A DNA stretch of 64,000 nucleotides, taken from positions 62,001-126,000 of the forward strand of contig JAPOQN010000042.1 in the NCBI GenBank assembly GCA_026710655.1, written 5' to 3'. The translations under genes and the position numbers were made by a program. Under the pieces are notes generated by a model, which saw nothing but the letters and a program-made list of their open reading frames with translations, searched no databases and had not been told where the DNA came from. Below, one piece after another: positions 16,685 to 26,765 of this stretch. Numbering within the stretch: position 1 is the first letter of the stretch; each line of letters opens with the position of its first letter. Origin of the DNA: Chloroflexota bacterium. Its GTDB lineage: Bacteria > Chloroflexota > Dehalococcoidia > Tepidiformales > Tepidiformaceae.

Positions 16685-18004
16685 ATGCTGAATCTCCGGA
16701 TGGTTCGTCGCGCTTTCTTGCTTGTCCTGATTGCCGTCGGGATCGGGGCGGCGTGCGGTGGGGAGGACCCCGAGCGGGGCGCGATCCACCTGCTGCGGCT
16801 CGACGGTGGCATCGGCCCGATCACCGAGCGTTACATCGACCGCGGCATCAGCAAGGCCGAGGACGAGGGCGCAAAGCTCGTCGTGATCGAGCTGGACACG
16901 CCCGGCGGCTTCAGCTCGTCGATGCGGGAGATGGTGCAGCGCATCGAGGCGTCGGATGTGCCGGTCGTCGTGTACGTGTCGCCTTTCGGTGCGCGGGCGG
17001 CGAGCGCGGGGACGTTCATCACAATGGCGGCGCACGTGGCGGTGATGGCGCCGAACACGTCGATCGGGGCGGCGGCGGCGATCAACTCCGACGGAAGCGA
17101 CATCGAGGGGACGCTGGGCAAGAAGATCGAGAACGACGCGGTCGCCTTCATCCGGGGGATCGCGGAGCTTCGGGGGCGGAACGCGGACTGGGCCGAGGAG
17201 GCCGTGCGCGAGGCGGTCGCGGCCACACAGACCGAGGCGGTGGAGCTGAATGTGGTGGACTTCGTGGCATCGGACGTGAACGAGATACTGGAGCGCATCG
17301 ACGGGACGACGATCGAGCTGAAGCCGGACCTGATGGTGACGCTGACGGGGCTCCCGGAGGCGGAACGGGTGCGGACGAGCATGACGGTGTGGGAGCGCAT
17401 GCTGGAGCACATCGCGAACCCAACGCTGGCGACGATCCTGATCTCGCTGGGCATGCTCGGCCTGTTCTTCGAGCTCTCGAACCCGGGAGTGATCTTCCCC
17501 GGCGTGGCGGGCGTGCTCGCAATCGCGATCGGGTTCCTGGCGCTGGGCGTGCTGCCGGTGGACACGATCGGGCTCGCGCTCATCGGGGTGGCGCTCCTCT
17601 TCCTGGCGCTGGAGTTATTCGTGCCCTCGGGCGGCATCCTCGCCGGTGGGGGGCTCGTGGCCCTTGTGCTGGGAGCGATCATCGCCTTCCGGGACACGCC
17701 CACGGAGTTCCAGCCAAACCGCATCCTCGTCGGCGTTCTGGGGTTCCTGCTGGTGGTCGTGTTCGTCTCGATGGCGGTAGGACTGGCGCGGATGCGAAAG
17801 ATGCGAACACACACCGGAGCGGAGGCGCTCGTCGGCAGAGTGGCCATTGCCCGCACACCGCTAACTCCAGACGGTATGGTGTTCATCCAGGGCGAACGCT
17901 GGCGGGCGGAGCTGGAGGACGGTTCCGCCTCGGAGGGCGAGCAGGTGCGCGTGGTTAGCGCGGACGGCCTGAGGCTCACGGTACGGAAGGAGAACCACCC
18001 ATGA
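16685..18004 (+). CDS. NfeD-type ClpP-class membrane serine protease
   Basis: A 439-residue protein. A hydrophobic N-terminal segment ending in GIGAACGG may be a signal peptide, perhaps with an atypical lipobox. The ClpP/crotonase-fold protease domain follows, with [13 protein letters not shown] and the nucleophile motif ASAGTF, then SIGAAAAI. Four to five membrane segments come after residue ~250, and the protein ends in an OB-fold NfeD domain ([17 protein letters not shown]). NfeD long forms cleave hydrophobic segments of stomatin-like partners. The next gene encodes just such a partner and overlaps by 4 bp (ATGA), so they form one unit. The start could also be ATG 16700. Confidence 0.9.
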   Translation: MLNLRMVRRAFLLVLIAVGIGAACGGEDPERGAIHLLRLDGGIGPITERYIDRGISKAEDEGAKLVVIELDTPGGFSSSMREMVQRIEASDVPVVVYVSPFGARAASAGTFITMAAHVAVMAPNTSIGAAAAINSDGSDIEGTLGKKIENDAVAFIRGIAELRGRNADWAEEAVREAVAATQTEAVELNVVDFVASDVNEILERIDGTTIELKPDLMVTLTGLPEAERVRTSMTVWERMLEHIANPTLATILISLGMLGLFFELSNPGVIFPGVAGVLAIAIGFLALGVLPVDTIGLALIGVALLFLALELFVPSGGILAGGGLVALVLGAIIAFRDTPTEFQPNRILVGVLGFLLVVVFVSMAVGLARMRKMRTHTGAEALVGRVAIARTPLTPDGMVFIQGERWRAELEDGSASEGEQVRVVSADGLRLTVRKENHP

Positions 18005-18837
18005 CCGAACAGGTACCACAACCCGAAGAAATCCAGGCGGAACCGCCGAGCAGCTTGCTCGCGACCATCATCAAGGTCTTCCTGTTGGGGCTGAGCGCGG
18101 TCCTGCTGGTCCCCCTCCTGCCGTTTCAGATTCGCGTGGTCGCGGAGTACGAGCGCGGCGTGATCTTCCGGCTTGGGCGCCTGCAGGGAGCGAAGGGGCC
18201 GGGCCTGTTCGTGCTGCTCCCGTTCATCGACCGGATGGTCAAGGTGGACCTGCGCGTGATAACGCTCGACGTTCCCTCCCAGGAGGCGATCACGCGGGAC
18301 AACGTGACGATCAAGGTGAACGCCGTCGTCTACTTCCGCGTAGTGGAGCCGACCGCTGCGGTCGTTCGCATCCTCGACTTCGTCCGCGCGACCTCGCAGA
18401 TCTCGCAGACGACCCTCCGCTCGGTGATGGGCCAGACCGACCTTGACGGGCTGCTCTCACAGCGCGAGGAGGTCAACCAGGAGCTGCAGTCGATCATTGA
18501 TGAGGAGACGGAGCCGTGGGGCATTAAGGTCAGCACGGTCGAGGTCAAGGACGTCGAGTTGCCGCCGCAGATGCAGCGTGCAATGGCCGCGCAGGCGGAG
18601 GCGGAGCGCGACCGGCGGGCGAAGATCATCGCCGCGGACGGTGAGTTCCAGGCCAGCGAGCGGCTGCGCGAAGCAGCCACGGTCATGGCCTCGGAGCCGA
18701 TCACGCTCCAGCTGCGCTACCTGCAGACCCTCTCGGAGATCTCGGTCGAGAACAACTCGACTATCGTCTTCCCGCTGCCGATGGACATCATCCGCATGTT
18801 TATCGACGATGACGACGACGAGGATGACGAGGCCTAA
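18001..18837 (+). CDS. SPFH/Band 7 (slipin, stomatin-like) membrane protein
   Basis: A 278-residue protein overlapping nfeD by ATGA. One N-terminal hydrophobic hairpin ([24 protein letters not shown]) is followed by the Band 7 domain. Features include [59 protein letters not shown] and the coiled-coil [20 protein letters not shown]. This is the usual slipin layout. Slipins form membrane rings that organise microdomains and are substrates of the coupled NfeD protease. The C terminus is a short acidic tail. Function in envelope stress is known for the family and only inferred here. Confidence 0.93.
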   Translation: MTEQVPQPEEIQAEPPSSLLATIIKVFLLGLSAVLLVPLLPFQIRVVAEYERGVIFRLGRLQGAKGPGLFVLLPFIDRMVKVDLRVITLDVPSQEAITRDNVTIKVNAVVYFRVVEPTAAVVRILDFVRATSQISQTTLRSVMGQTDLDGLLSQREEVNQELQSIIDEETEPWGIKVSTVEVKDVELPPQMQRAMAAQAEAERDRRAKIIAADGEFQASERLREAATVMASEPITLQLRYLQTLSEISVENNSTIVFPLPMDIIRMFIDDDDDEDDEA

Positions 18838-18848
18838 AAGGGGCGCAC

Positions 18849-19628
18849 TCACTCCCGGGGACGAACGGACACATCGGCGGCGAGCACCGTGAGGCGCTCG
18901 CCGCCTTCGCGTTCAACGACGAGGGCGCCATCGGGTGCGATGTCGACGGCGCGCGCCTCATAGGCCCCGTCGGCGTCGTCGACCGTGATGCGGCGACCGA
19001 GCACGAGGCTCACCTCGCGATAGGCCTCGACGAGGTCGGGTTCGGTTGCCGAGAGCGCCGTTTCGAGCTCATCGCAGATACGGGCGAGAAGCGCCTCGCG
19101 GGCGACCTCCCGGCCGAGCTCGCGGGAGAGGCTGGTGGCGGTATCGCGCAGGGCGAGGTCGGCAGTGGGGTCGGCGTTCACGTTGATGCCGATGCCGGCG
19201 TAGGCGATAAGGCCGGCGGGGCCGGTCTCGCCGTCGATGAGCATGCCACAGAGCTTGCGTTCGCCCACCCAGATGTCGTTGGGCCACTTGATGCGGGCGT
19301 CGACGCCCTCTGCGGCGCAGGCGCGGCAGACGGCCAGGGGGACGGCGACGGGGAGGCGGGCGTACCCCTCGCGCGAAGGGCGCAGGATGAGAGTGAAGTA
19401 AAGGCTGCCTCCGGGCGGACTGAAAAAGCCCCGCCCGCGGCGCCCGCGCCCGGCGGTCTGCGTCTCGGCGAGGATGAGGGCGCCGTGCGGCGCGCCCTCG
19501 GCGGCAGCGGTGCGGGCCACGTCCATGGTCGAGGGCGTCTCGGCCACGTAGCGGAAGTCGCGTCCGAGGGCGATGGCGTGGAGGGAGGCGGCGAAGCGTT
19601 CGGAGTCGAAGGCTGGGGAATCGAGCAT
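18849..19628 (-). CDS. birA: Biotin--[acetyl-CoA carboxylase] ligase
   Basis: A 259-residue biotin protein ligase. It has the biotinyl-AMP loop GRGRRGRGF, then GGSLYFTLILRP, the catalytic KWPNDIWV and GIGINVN. The C-terminal small barrel is present (ARAVDIAPDGALVVEREGG). There is no N-terminal helix-turn-helix, so it should be a monofunctional enzyme rather than the E. coli-type repressor. It would biotinylate the carrier protein encoded at 49726-50262. Its start has only a weak ribosome site and lies 22 bases after an intrinsic terminator that follows a 19-codon leader ORF, so readthrough may control it. Confidence 0.93.
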   Translation of the reverse strand: MLDSPAFDSERFAASLHAIALGRDFRYVAETPSTMDVARTAAAEGAPHGALILAETQTAGRGRRGRGFFSPPGGSLYFTLILRPSREGYARLPVAVPLAVCRACAAEGVDARIKWPNDIWVGERKLCGMLIDGETGPAGLIAYAGIGINVNADPTADLALRDTATSLSRELGREVAREALLARICDELETALSATEPDLVEAYREVSLVLGRRITVDDADGAYEARAVDIAPDGALVVEREGGERLTVLAADVSVRPRE

Positions 19629-19650
19629 GGCTCAGGAAGTTCCGGGAATG

Positions 19651-19688
19651 AAAAAGGGGCCTGGCGGCAATCGCACCGCTCAGGCCCC
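19651..19688 (-). terminator. Rho-independent terminator between leader ORF and birA
   Basis: Read on the minus strand, GGGGCCTG (19688-19681) pairs with CAGGCCCC (19663-19656) and is followed directly by TTTTT. An inner GCGG/CCGC pairing extends the stem. On the plus strand there is no T-run, so direction is clear. Confidence 0.85.
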
Positions 19689-19709
19689 GTTCGTAGCTCA
19701 ACGCGTCTT

Positions 19710-19769
19710 CTAGGAGGAGGTCACCTCCTGCGCTAGATGGGGTTGGCTACAACTACTATGGTCGTCCAT
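19710..19769 (-). CDS. 19-residue leader peptide upstream of birA
   Basis: The ORF MDDHSSCSQPHLAQEVTSS is preceded by AAGGAGGTGAT, an 11-base perfect complement to the 3' end of 16S rRNA, four bases from ATG. Its last codons contain AGGAGGTGACCTCCT. The ACCTCCT could pair with the ORF's own ribosome site or with the adjacent AGGAGGT, a typical alternative-pairing arrangement. A terminator follows 21 bases after the stop and then birA begins. The order leader, terminator, gene suggests transcription attenuation, but the sensed signal is unknown; no run of one amino acid stands out except Ser-rich SSCS. Confidence 0.55.
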   Translation of the reverse strand: MDDHSSCSQPHLAQEVTSS

Positions 19770-19873
19770 GCGCATCACCTCCTTCCTTGCGGCTAACGAT
19801 ACCTGCCCGCCCGCGAGATGGCTAGAGGTGCAGGTTTGGGAGGGCGGCGCTTCCGCGAGGCGGGGAGCCCCGC

Positions 19874-19879
19874 TATTCT
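19874..19879 (+). promoter_or_regulatory. Possible -10 for rpsB
   Basis: TATTCT lies in the AT-poor leader 67 bases before the TTG start of rpsB. No good -35 is seen. The 317-bp gap between birA and rpsB otherwise contains the minus-strand terminator, the leader ORF and the hairpin at 19905-19934. Confidence 0.3.
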
Positions 19880-19904
19880 GAGCGGACGCGCGCAGCGCCT
19901 GGCG

Positions 19905-19934
19905 TTCTGCGTCAAATTTATGCGTCGCGCAGAA
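19905..19934 (+). promoter_or_regulatory. Hairpin in the rpsB leader
   Basis: TTCTGCG (19905-19911) pairs with CGCAGAA (19928-19934). The 3' arm touches the ribosome site AGAAAGGGG of rpsB. S2 binds its own leader in many bacteria, and this stem could take part, but the element does not match a recognised S2-leader class in my reading. Confidence 0.35.
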
Positions 19935-19945
19935 AGGGGCGGACT

Positions 19946-20806
19946 TTGGTCACGCCCGTCACGATGAAACAGCTCCTCGAAGCCGGAGTGCACTTCGGCC
20001 ACCAGACACGACGGTGGAACCCGAAGATGCAGCACTTCATCTTCACCGAGCGCAACGGCATCCACATTATCGACCTGCAACAGACGGTTACGCGGCTGGA
20101 CGAAGCCATCGACTTCGTGCGCGACGTGGTAGCCGGCGGCAACGACGTGCTCATCATCGGCACGAAGAAGCAGGCCCGCGAAACGGTCGAGCTGGAAGCG
20201 CAGCGCTCCGGCCTGCCCTACGTAAACAACCGTTGGCTGGGCGGCACGCTCACCAACTTCCGCACGATCCAGGCGCGCATCCGCCACATGCGCGACCTCG
20301 AGGACCGCACCGAGCGCGGCGAGTTCGCACGGCGCGCGAAGAAAGAACAGCTCGACATCGCCAACGAGATCGAGCGGCTGAACCGCTACTTCGGCGGCAT
20401 CAAGTACCTCGACCGGCTTCCGGGAGCCGTCTTCGTCATCGACACGATGAAGGAGGCGATCGCGGTGGCCGAGTGCGAGCGGCTGGGCATCCCCATCGTG
20501 TCGCTGGTCGATACGAACTGCGACCCGGACCCGATCGCCTACCCGATCCCCAGCAACGACGACGCCATCCGCGCGATCAAGCTGATTCTCGGCAAGATCG
20601 CGGACGGCGCGATCGAGGGCCGCGCTGCTCGCGAAGCGGGTGTGGGCGCGGAAGCGTACAGCGAGGAGATGGCGCAACTGGCGGCCGAGCAGGACGCCGC
20701 GGCTGCCGAGCAGGACACTGCGCCTGCCGAAGAGGCGCCCGCACCAGCAGAAGCGCCGGTCGCCGCGGCGACCGCGACGGCACCAGAGGAGCAGACCGCT
20801 GACTAG
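19946..20806 (+). CDS. rpsB: 30S ribosomal protein S2
   Basis: A 286-residue S2. TTG 19946 is chosen because AGAAAGGGG ends seven bases upstream and because the family starts [23 protein letters not shown]-binding motifs and the [13 protein letters not shown] and [18 protein letters not shown] blocks are intact. The C terminus has a 50-residue Ala/Glu/Pro-rich acidic extension beyond the normal end. It is the first gene of the rpsB-tsf-pyrH-frr-uppS-cdsA block, the common order. Confidence 0.97.
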   Translation: MVTPVTMKQLLEAGVHFGHQTRRWNPKMQHFIFTERNGIHIIDLQQTVTRLDEAIDFVRDVVAGGNDVLIIGTKKQARETVELEAQRSGLPYVNNRWLGGTLTNFRTIQARIRHMRDLEDRTERGEFARRAKKEQLDIANEIERLNRYFGGIKYLDRLPGAVFVIDTMKEAIAVAECERLGIPIVSLVDTNCDPDPIAYPIPSNDDAIRAIKLILGKIADGAIEGRAAREAGVGAEAYSEEMAQLAAEQDAAAAEQDTAPAEEAPAPAEAPVAAATATAPEEQTAD

Positions 20807-21305
20807 TATTTCGACGGCGATGGTGAAGGAGCTGCGAGACGCGAGCGGCTCCGGCGTGATGGACGCCAAGCGGGCCCTGGAAGAAGCGAACGGCGATATG
20901 AATGAAGCCGCCGCCATCCTGCGCGAGCGGGGCCTGGCGGCGGCGGCCACGCGCGCCGAGCGGGAGACCGGCCAGGGCGTCATCGACACGTACATCCACG
21001 CGGGCGGCCGCATCGGCGCGCTCGTGGAGGTGAACTGCGAGACGGACTTCGTGGCAAACACGGACGAGTTCCGCATGCTGGTCCACGAGGTCGCGATGCA
21101 GGTCGCGGCGATGAATCCCGCGGTCATCTCGACAGAGGATCGCGAACCTGAGCTGGAGGGCGCCGACGAAGAGGTCGTGCTACTGAGCCAGCCGTGGGTG
21201 AAGGATTCATCGAAAACGATCTCGGACCTGGTCCAGGACTCGATCGCAAAGACAGGGGAGAACATCCGCGTGCGGCGTTTCGCACGCTTTGAGCTGGGAT
21301 CCTAG
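20799..21305 (+). CDS. tsf: Elongation factor Ts, short form with probable CTG start
   Basis: EF-Ts exchanges GDP on EF-Tu. The protein has the UBA-like start [26 protein letters not shown] and the core [16 protein letters not shown], then ends early at about 168 residues, as in thermophile-type short EF-Ts. The first in-frame ATG (20820) would remove the conserved ISTA residues. CTG 20799 aligns exactly with the family's Met and lies seven bases after AGAGGAG, overlapping the rpsB stop by 8 bp. No ATG, GTG or TTG fits this position. Confidence 0.9.
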   Translation: MTSISTAMVKELRDASGSGVMDAKRALEEANGDMNEAAAILRERGLAAAATRAERETGQGVIDTYIHAGGRIGALVEVNCETDFVANTDEFRMLVHEVAMQVAAMNPAVISTEDREPELEGADEEVVLLSQPWVKDSSKTISDLVQDSIAKTGENIRVRRFARFELGS

Positions 21306-21318
21306 CGAAGGGGGAGCC

Positions 21319-22065
21319 GTGACCGACGCGCACCGGCGCGCGCTCGTGAAGCTCAGCGGTGAGGCCCTGATGGGCGACCGCGAGTTTGGCATCGATCCCG
21401 AAACCATCTCCGATCTGGCCGGACAGCTGGCGCGCGCCTCGAAAGACGGCATCGAAGTCGCCATCGTGGTCGGCGGCGGCAACTTCTGGCGCGGCCAGAC
21501 GGCAGCCGAGAACGGCATGGATCGCGCGACCGCCGACTACGCGGGCATGCTCAGCACCATGATGAACGCGCTCGCGCTGCAGGACGCGCTCGAGCACGCG
21601 GGGGCGGAGGTACGCACGCAGACGGCGCTCACGATGGCGCAGATCGCGGAGCCGTACATCCGCCGGCGGGCGATCCGGCACCTGGAGAAGGGGCGCGTGG
21701 TCGTCTTCGCCTCGGGCACCGGCAACCCGTTCATGACGACCGACACGGCCGCCGCCCTGCGCGCCATCGAGGTCGACTGCGAGACGCTGCTGATGGCGAA
21801 GAACGGAGTCGACGGCGTGTACGACGCCGACCCGGCGACCTCGCCGGAGGCGACGCGCTTCGCACAGCTGAGCCACCTGGAAGCGATCCAGCGGCGCCTG
21901 CAGGTGATGGACAGCACCGCCCTGAGCCTCTGCATGGAGCACGAATTGCCCATCGTCGTCTTCGACGTGCGGGCGCCGGACAGCATCTATCGGGCGCTCC
22001 ACGGGGAGCGCATCGGAACGACCGTGAGCGCCGGGGCGCTCGCCGAACCCGCCCGCCAGGGCTAG
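21319..22065 (+). CDS. pyrH: Uridylate (UMP) kinase
   Basis: A 248-residue UMP kinase of the amino-acid-kinase fold that makes UDP. GTG 21319 is chosen because GAAGGGGGAG precedes it directly; an upstream in-frame ATG at 21289 lies inside tsf. Motifs are [40 protein letters not shown] and [12 protein letters not shown]. It lies between tsf and frr, the usual place. It is probably regulated allosterically by GTP and UTP as in other members; nothing in the sequence contradicts this. Confidence 0.96.
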   Translation: MTDAHRRALVKLSGEALMGDREFGIDPETISDLAGQLARASKDGIEVAIVVGGGNFWRGQTAAENGMDRATADYAGMLSTMMNALALQDALEHAGAEVRTQTALTMAQIAEPYIRRRAIRHLEKGRVVVFASGTGNPFMTTDTAAALRAIEVDCETLLMAKNGVDGVYDADPATSPEATRFAQLSHLEAIQRRLQVMDSTALSLCMEHELPIVVFDVRAPDSIYRALHGERIGTTVSAGALAEPARQG

Positions 22066-22080
22066 AACGAGAGCAGACGC

Positions 22081-22644
22081 ATGGCCGACCCAGAAGAGAT
22101 CATGCTCGACGCCGAGTTGCGCATGGACGGCGCCGTGGAGGCGTTCCAGCGCGAGCTTGCGAGCGTGCGCACGGGCCGCGCCCACCCGAGCCTCATCGAG
22201 GGGCTGCAGGTGGAGCACTACGGCCAGACGCAGGCCCTGAACCAACTTGGCACAATCAATGCGCCCGAGGCCCGGCTGCTGGCCGTGCAGGTGTGGGACG
22301 CCGGAGCCGTGCAATCGGTGGTGAAGGCGATCCAGACCTCGGACCTGGGGCTGAACCCGAACATCGACGGGCAGCTCATCCGCCTGCCCATCCCCCAGCT
22401 CACGGAGGAGCGGCGGCGAGAATTCGTGCGGCTCGTCCACCAGAAGGCGGAGGACGCGCGCGTGGCCGTGCGCAACGTGCGACGGCACATTCACGATGAC
22501 CTGCGCAAGGGGGAGCGGGCAGGCGACATGACACAGGACGATCTGCGCGACTACGAGAGCGACCTGCAGAAACTGACCGACTCCCACACCGGACTGATCG
22601 ACGAGGCGATGAAGCGCAAGGAGGAGGATCTGCTTGAGCTATAG
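22081..22644 (+). CDS. frr: Ribosome recycling factor
   Basis: A 187-residue RRF that, with EF-G, splits post-termination ribosomes. The start at ATG 22081 is preceded by GAGAGCAG. It shows the expected FQRELASVRTGRAHPSLIEG near residue 20, the AVQVWDAGAVQSVVKAI segment and the helical tail (RREFVRLVHQKAEDARVAVRNVRR). Length is normal. It overlaps the start of uppS. Confidence 0.96.
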   Translation: MADPEEIMLDAELRMDGAVEAFQRELASVRTGRAHPSLIEGLQVEHYGQTQALNQLGTINAPEARLLAVQVWDAGAVQSVVKAIQTSDLGLNPNIDGQLIRLPIPQLTEERRREFVRLVHQKAEDARVAVRNVRRHIHDDLRKGERAGDMTQDDLRDYESDLQKLTDSHTGLIDEAMKRKEEDLLEL

Positions 22645-23434
22645 GCTGGCGCAGCGCGCGGGAACCGAATCCCGAACGGACCCCGGCGGCGACCGCATCT
22701 CGCCGCTGACGGGGTCGCGCGTGCCCGGCCACATCGCGATCATCATGGACGGCAACGGGCGCTGGGCGACGCAGCGCGGCCTGCCGCGCGCGGCCGGGCA
22801 TCGCGCCGGGGCGGAAAACATCCGGCGGGTGATCGAGCGCTTCGCCGAGCACGACGTACGCTACGTGACCCTGTTCGCCTTCTCGACGGAGAACTGGAAC
22901 CGGCCCGCGAGCGAGGTGTCCGTCATCTTCCAGCTCATCGACCGCTTCCTCCAGCGGGAGCTGGACAACATGCAGCGCGACAATGTGCGCGTGCGGCACT
23001 TCGGCCACATCGAGCAGCTTCCACGCCCACTGGCGGAGCGAATCGAGGACGCGGTGGAGGTCACCAGGACCAACGACGGCCTGATGCTGAACATCTGCCT
23101 GAGCTACGGCAGCCGTGACGAGATCGTGACGGCGGTGCAGCGCATCGCCGAGGCGGGCATCCCCGCCGGGGAGATCGACGAGGAGACCGTCTCGGCGCAC
23201 CTGCTGACGGGCGGGCTGCCAGACCCGGACCTCGTCATCCGCACGGCGGGGGAGCAGCGCATCTCGAACTTCCTGCTCTGGCAGAACGCCTACGCGGAGC
23301 TCTACTTCACCTCGGCGTACTGGCCCGACTTCGGGCGCGAGGACGTTGACCTGGCGCTGGCCGAATACGGCCACCGCAAGCGGAAGTTCGGCAAACTCCT
23401 TCCGGAGGACCTCGACGCGTTCGAGGACGCCTAG
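22634..23434 (+). CDS. uppS: Undecaprenyl diphosphate synthase (cis-prenyltransferase)
   Basis: A 266-residue enzyme making the C55 lipid carrier for cell-wall synthesis. The start is TTG 22634, overlapping frr by 11 bp, with GGAGGA six bases upstream. The catalytic Asp39 is in IIMDGNGRWA. FSTENWNRP and RTAGEQRISNFLLWQNAYAE near the end give the other conserved regions. A 30-residue N-terminal extension precedes the core. The next gene, cdsA, follows after 5 bases. Confidence 0.95.
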   Translation: MSYRLAQRAGTESRTDPGGDRISPLTGSRVPGHIAIIMDGNGRWATQRGLPRAAGHRAGAENIRRVIERFAEHDVRYVTLFAFSTENWNRPASEVSVIFQLIDRFLQRELDNMQRDNVRVRHFGHIEQLPRPLAERIEDAVEVTRTNDGLMLNICLSYGSRDEIVTAVQRIAEAGIPAGEIDEETVSAHLLTGGLPDPDLVIRTAGEQRISNFLLWQNAYAELYFTSAYWPDFGREDVDLALAEYGHRKRKFGKLLPEDLDAFEDA

Positions 23435-23439
23435 CGCGA

Positions 23440-24243
23440 GTGCCCCGCAACCTCGCTCTTCGTCTTGCCACCGCAGCGGTGGGCGTGCCCCTCCTGCTGC
23501 TTGTCATCTGGGCGGGAGGATGGCCCTTCGCCATCGTGGCGGGGCTGATCACGCTGGGGGCGACGGTGGAGTTCGGACGCGCGTGGCTCCTCCCGACACA
23601 GCCGTACCGGGCGGTTCTGCCCCTGGGACCGGGGCTGCTGGCGCCGGCGGTGGTGGTGATCGGGGTGCATGCGGACGAGCGCTTCCTTATCGCGGGGGCG
23701 CTGCTGGCAGCCCTCTTCCTGGCGGCGGGGTACACGCAGACGAACCTGTTCGGGCCGCGCAAGCCACTGCGCGTGGTGGGCTGGGCGATCATCTACCCGG
23801 GCATCATCTTCTCGACGATCGTGCTGGCGCGGGACCTGGACATGGGCCGGGACTGGGTGCTGCTGATCGTCCTGACGACCTTCACGATCGACACGGGCGC
23901 CTACGCCACCGGTTCGCTCATCGGGCGGCACAAGCTCTGGCCGGCGGTGAGCCCGCGCAAGACGTGGGAGGGCGCCGTCGGAGGACTCGGCGGCGGTCTG
24001 CTGGCGACCTGGGTGCTCTCGTCGTGGCTCGACCTGGGACTGAGCACAGCCGTGGTCGTGCCGCTGGGGTTGGGCCTGGGCGTGGCGGGACAGGCGGGCG
24101 ACCTGCTGGAGAGTTGGATGAAGCGCAAGGCCGACATCAAGGACTCTTCGGGGCTCCTGCCGGGGCACGGCGGGTTGCTCGACCGGCTCGACTCGATCGT
24201 GTTCGTGTCGCCGGTCGTGTACCTGGTTGCAAACTTCACCTGA
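23440..24243 (+). CDS. cdsA: Phosphatidate cytidylyltransferase (CDP-diglyceride synthase)
   Basis: A 267-residue multi-pass membrane protein with about seven hydrophobic segments. The CDS signature near the C terminus, KADIKDSSGLLPGHGGLLDR, contains the catalytic aspartates. GTG 23440 starts it, five bases after the uppS stop. It makes CDP-diacylglycerol for phospholipid synthesis, a natural partner for the plsY and gpsA genes near 58-59.5 kb. Confidence 0.95.
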   Translation: MPRNLALRLATAAVGVPLLLLVIWAGGWPFAIVAGLITLGATVEFGRAWLLPTQPYRAVLPLGPGLLAPAVVVIGVHADERFLIAGALLAALFLAAGYTQTNLFGPRKPLRVVGWAIIYPGIIFSTIVLARDLDMGRDWVLLIVLTTFTIDTGAYATGSLIGRHKLWPAVSPRKTWEGAVGGLGGGLLATWVLSSWLDLGLSTAVVVPLGLGLGVAGQAGDLLESWMKRKADIKDSSGLLPGHGGLLDRLDSIVFVSPVVYLVANFT

Positions 24244-24280
24244 CGCGAACCGGGGCGCCTGCCCGTTCGGGGGGCTCCCC

Positions 24281-24286
24281 TAAGAT
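24281..24286 (+). promoter_or_regulatory. -10-like hexamer directly before the hydrolase start
   Basis: TAAGAT ends six bases before ATG 24293 and there is no Shine-Dalgarno sequence. This is the expected arrangement for a leaderless mRNA. Confidence 0.45.
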
Positions 24287-24292
24287 AGGAAC

Positions 24293-25160
<868 letters not shown>

Positions 25161-25168
<8 letters not shown>

Positions 25169-25955
25169 GGACCGCTCGAACCGGAACCTGCGCCGCCCCA
25201 CGATCACCGACTTCGTGGCCGAGGGCGAGGAGACGCCGATCCTGCTGCGGCCTCGCGTACTGGCGGGGATCGCGGGGGGGGTCGCGGCGCTCGTAGCGAC
25301 CTATTTCATCCTGGCCGAGGTCTTCGACATCTCCCTGAGCTTCGACGCCGAGCCGCTGCAGGACTGGGTGGAGCAGTGGGGGGTCTGGGGGCCGATCGCG
25401 TTCATGGCCGTGATGGCGTTCTCGGTCCTGTTCGCGCCCGTCCCGAACGCGCCCATCTTCCTCGCCGCGGGGCTGGTGTGGGGGCCGGTTCTCGGGACCA
25501 TCTATTCGATGATCGGGATGATGTGGGGCTCGGCGATGGCGTTCTGGGTGGCGCGCTGGCTGGGGCGGCGGCACCTCTCGAAGCTGGTGGGGAGCAAGGC
25601 GGCGGCGCAGATGGACTCCCTCTCGATTCGCATGGGGGGACGCCTGATCTTCTGGGCGCGCATGCTGCCGGTTGTCAACTTCGACTGGATCAGCTTCCTT
25701 GCCGGGCTGACGGCGATGGGTTTCTGGCGGTTCTTCTTCTTCAGCTTCCTGGGCATGCTCACGCCGACGACCGTGGGCGTGGTCGCCGGCGACAGCCTTG
25801 GGCGCGACCTGCGCATCACGCTCGTCATCGTCGCGGTCTGGGTGGCGGCCATCATCCTGAGCGGGCTCTACCTCTGGTGGCGGCGGCGGCAGGCGCGCAT
25901 GAGCGAGCCGCCCCCGCCCGCGAAGCCGCTGGCGGAGGGGCAGTCGGGCCAGTAG
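25161..25955 (+). CDS. VTT/SNARE-associated (TVP38/DedA-like) membrane protein
   Basis: A 264-residue integral membrane protein. Several hydrophobic segments surround the characteristic FAPVPNAPIFLAAGLVWGP, then SAMAFWVARWLGRRHLSKL and RMLPVVNFDWISFLAGL. These match the VTT domain of the TVP38/DedA families. Such proteins are thought to move lipids between membrane leaflets. ATG 25161 is preferred; GTG 25152 is possible. It overlaps the hydrolase gene by 8 bp and converges with the SDR gene. Confidence 0.87.
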
Positions 25956-25964
25956 CCGTTTCCG

Positions 25965-26765
25965 CTACTGGAAGCGGTGGGGGAGCGGGTCGACGCGAGG
26001 CGGCAGGGCGACCTCGTGGTCGAGCCAGATACCGATGTTCTCGCCCGTACGGCCGTCGGGGCCCTCCTCCAGGAGGTCCACGAGAAGGCCCGCGATCTGC
26101 TCGGGGCGCATCCAGCGGTCGAGTAGCTCCTGCGGCGGCGTTATGCCGAGGGCGCCGCGAATCATCTTCGAGTCGGTGGCGTCCATGCAGAAGGCGTTCA
26201 CGCGGATGCCGTCGGAGGCAAGGACTCGGGACCAGGCCTGGGTGAATCCGTTAATGCCCCACTTGGAGGCGTCGTAGACGTCCATGCGGGTGCCACCGCC
26301 GGTGTTGTAGCCGGGAGGCGGGCAGATGTGGTCGGTGGCGATGTTGACGATGTTGCCCCCGCCCATCTCGGCCATGTGGGGGGCGATGGCGCGCCCGCAG
26401 AGGAAGACGCCCTTGAGGTTCGTCCCGACGAGGACATCGAAGTCGTCCACGGCCTGGTCCCAGGGGTCGGTGGGATAGGTGGCGCGCCAGGTGCCGGCGT
26501 TACTGACCATCGTGTGGATGCGCCCGAAACGCTCGATGGCGGCATCGACGAAGCGGCGCACGTCGGCGGGGTGGCTGACGTCGGCCTCGGCAGCCATGAC
26601 GCTGGCCCCGTCTGCTTCGAGCTCGGCAGCGAGATCGTGGAGGGGGGGGGCGATGTCGCAGAGGGCGAGGGAGACGCCCTCGCCCGCGAGAACGCGGGCC
26701 ATGCCAGCGCCGATGCCGTTGGCGGCGCCGGTGATGATGGCGGCCGTGCCTTCGAGCAACGTCAC
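25965..26765 (-). CDS. Short-chain dehydrogenase/reductase (SDR)
   Basis: A 266-residue Rossmann oxidoreductase. GTG 26765 overlaps the preceding selenoprotein stop by GTGA. TGAANGIG (residues 12-19) binds NAD(P), DVSHPADV and SNAGTW follow, and YDASK supplies the catalytic Tyr and Lys. The serine usually found before the Tyr appears as Thr/Asp in IATDHIC, so the active site is slightly unusual. An insert (PPPGYNTGGGTRMD) precedes the Tyr. The coupling to the selenoprotein genes suggests a shared role in redox or detoxification. Confidence 0.88.
   Translation of the reverse strand: MTLLEGTAAIITGAANGIGAGMARVLAGEGVSLALCDIAPPLHDLAAELEADGASVMAAEADVSHPADVRRFVDAAIERFGRIHTMVSNAGTWRATYPTDPWDQAVDDFDVLVGTNLKGVFLCGRAIAPHMAEMGGGNIVNIATDHICPPPGYNTGGGTRMDVYDASKWGINGFTQAWSRVLASDGIRVNAFCMDATDSKMIRGALGITPPQELLDRWMRPEQIAGLLVDLLEEGPDGRTGENIGIWLDHEVALPPRVDPLPHRFQ

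Noticed and set aside
19737-19796. Plus-strand short ORF MGLATTTMVVHAHHLLPCG as an rpsB leader peptide
   Set aside because: Its ribosome site is too far away (over 15 bases). The opposite-strand ORF has an ideal site and a terminator in the right direction.
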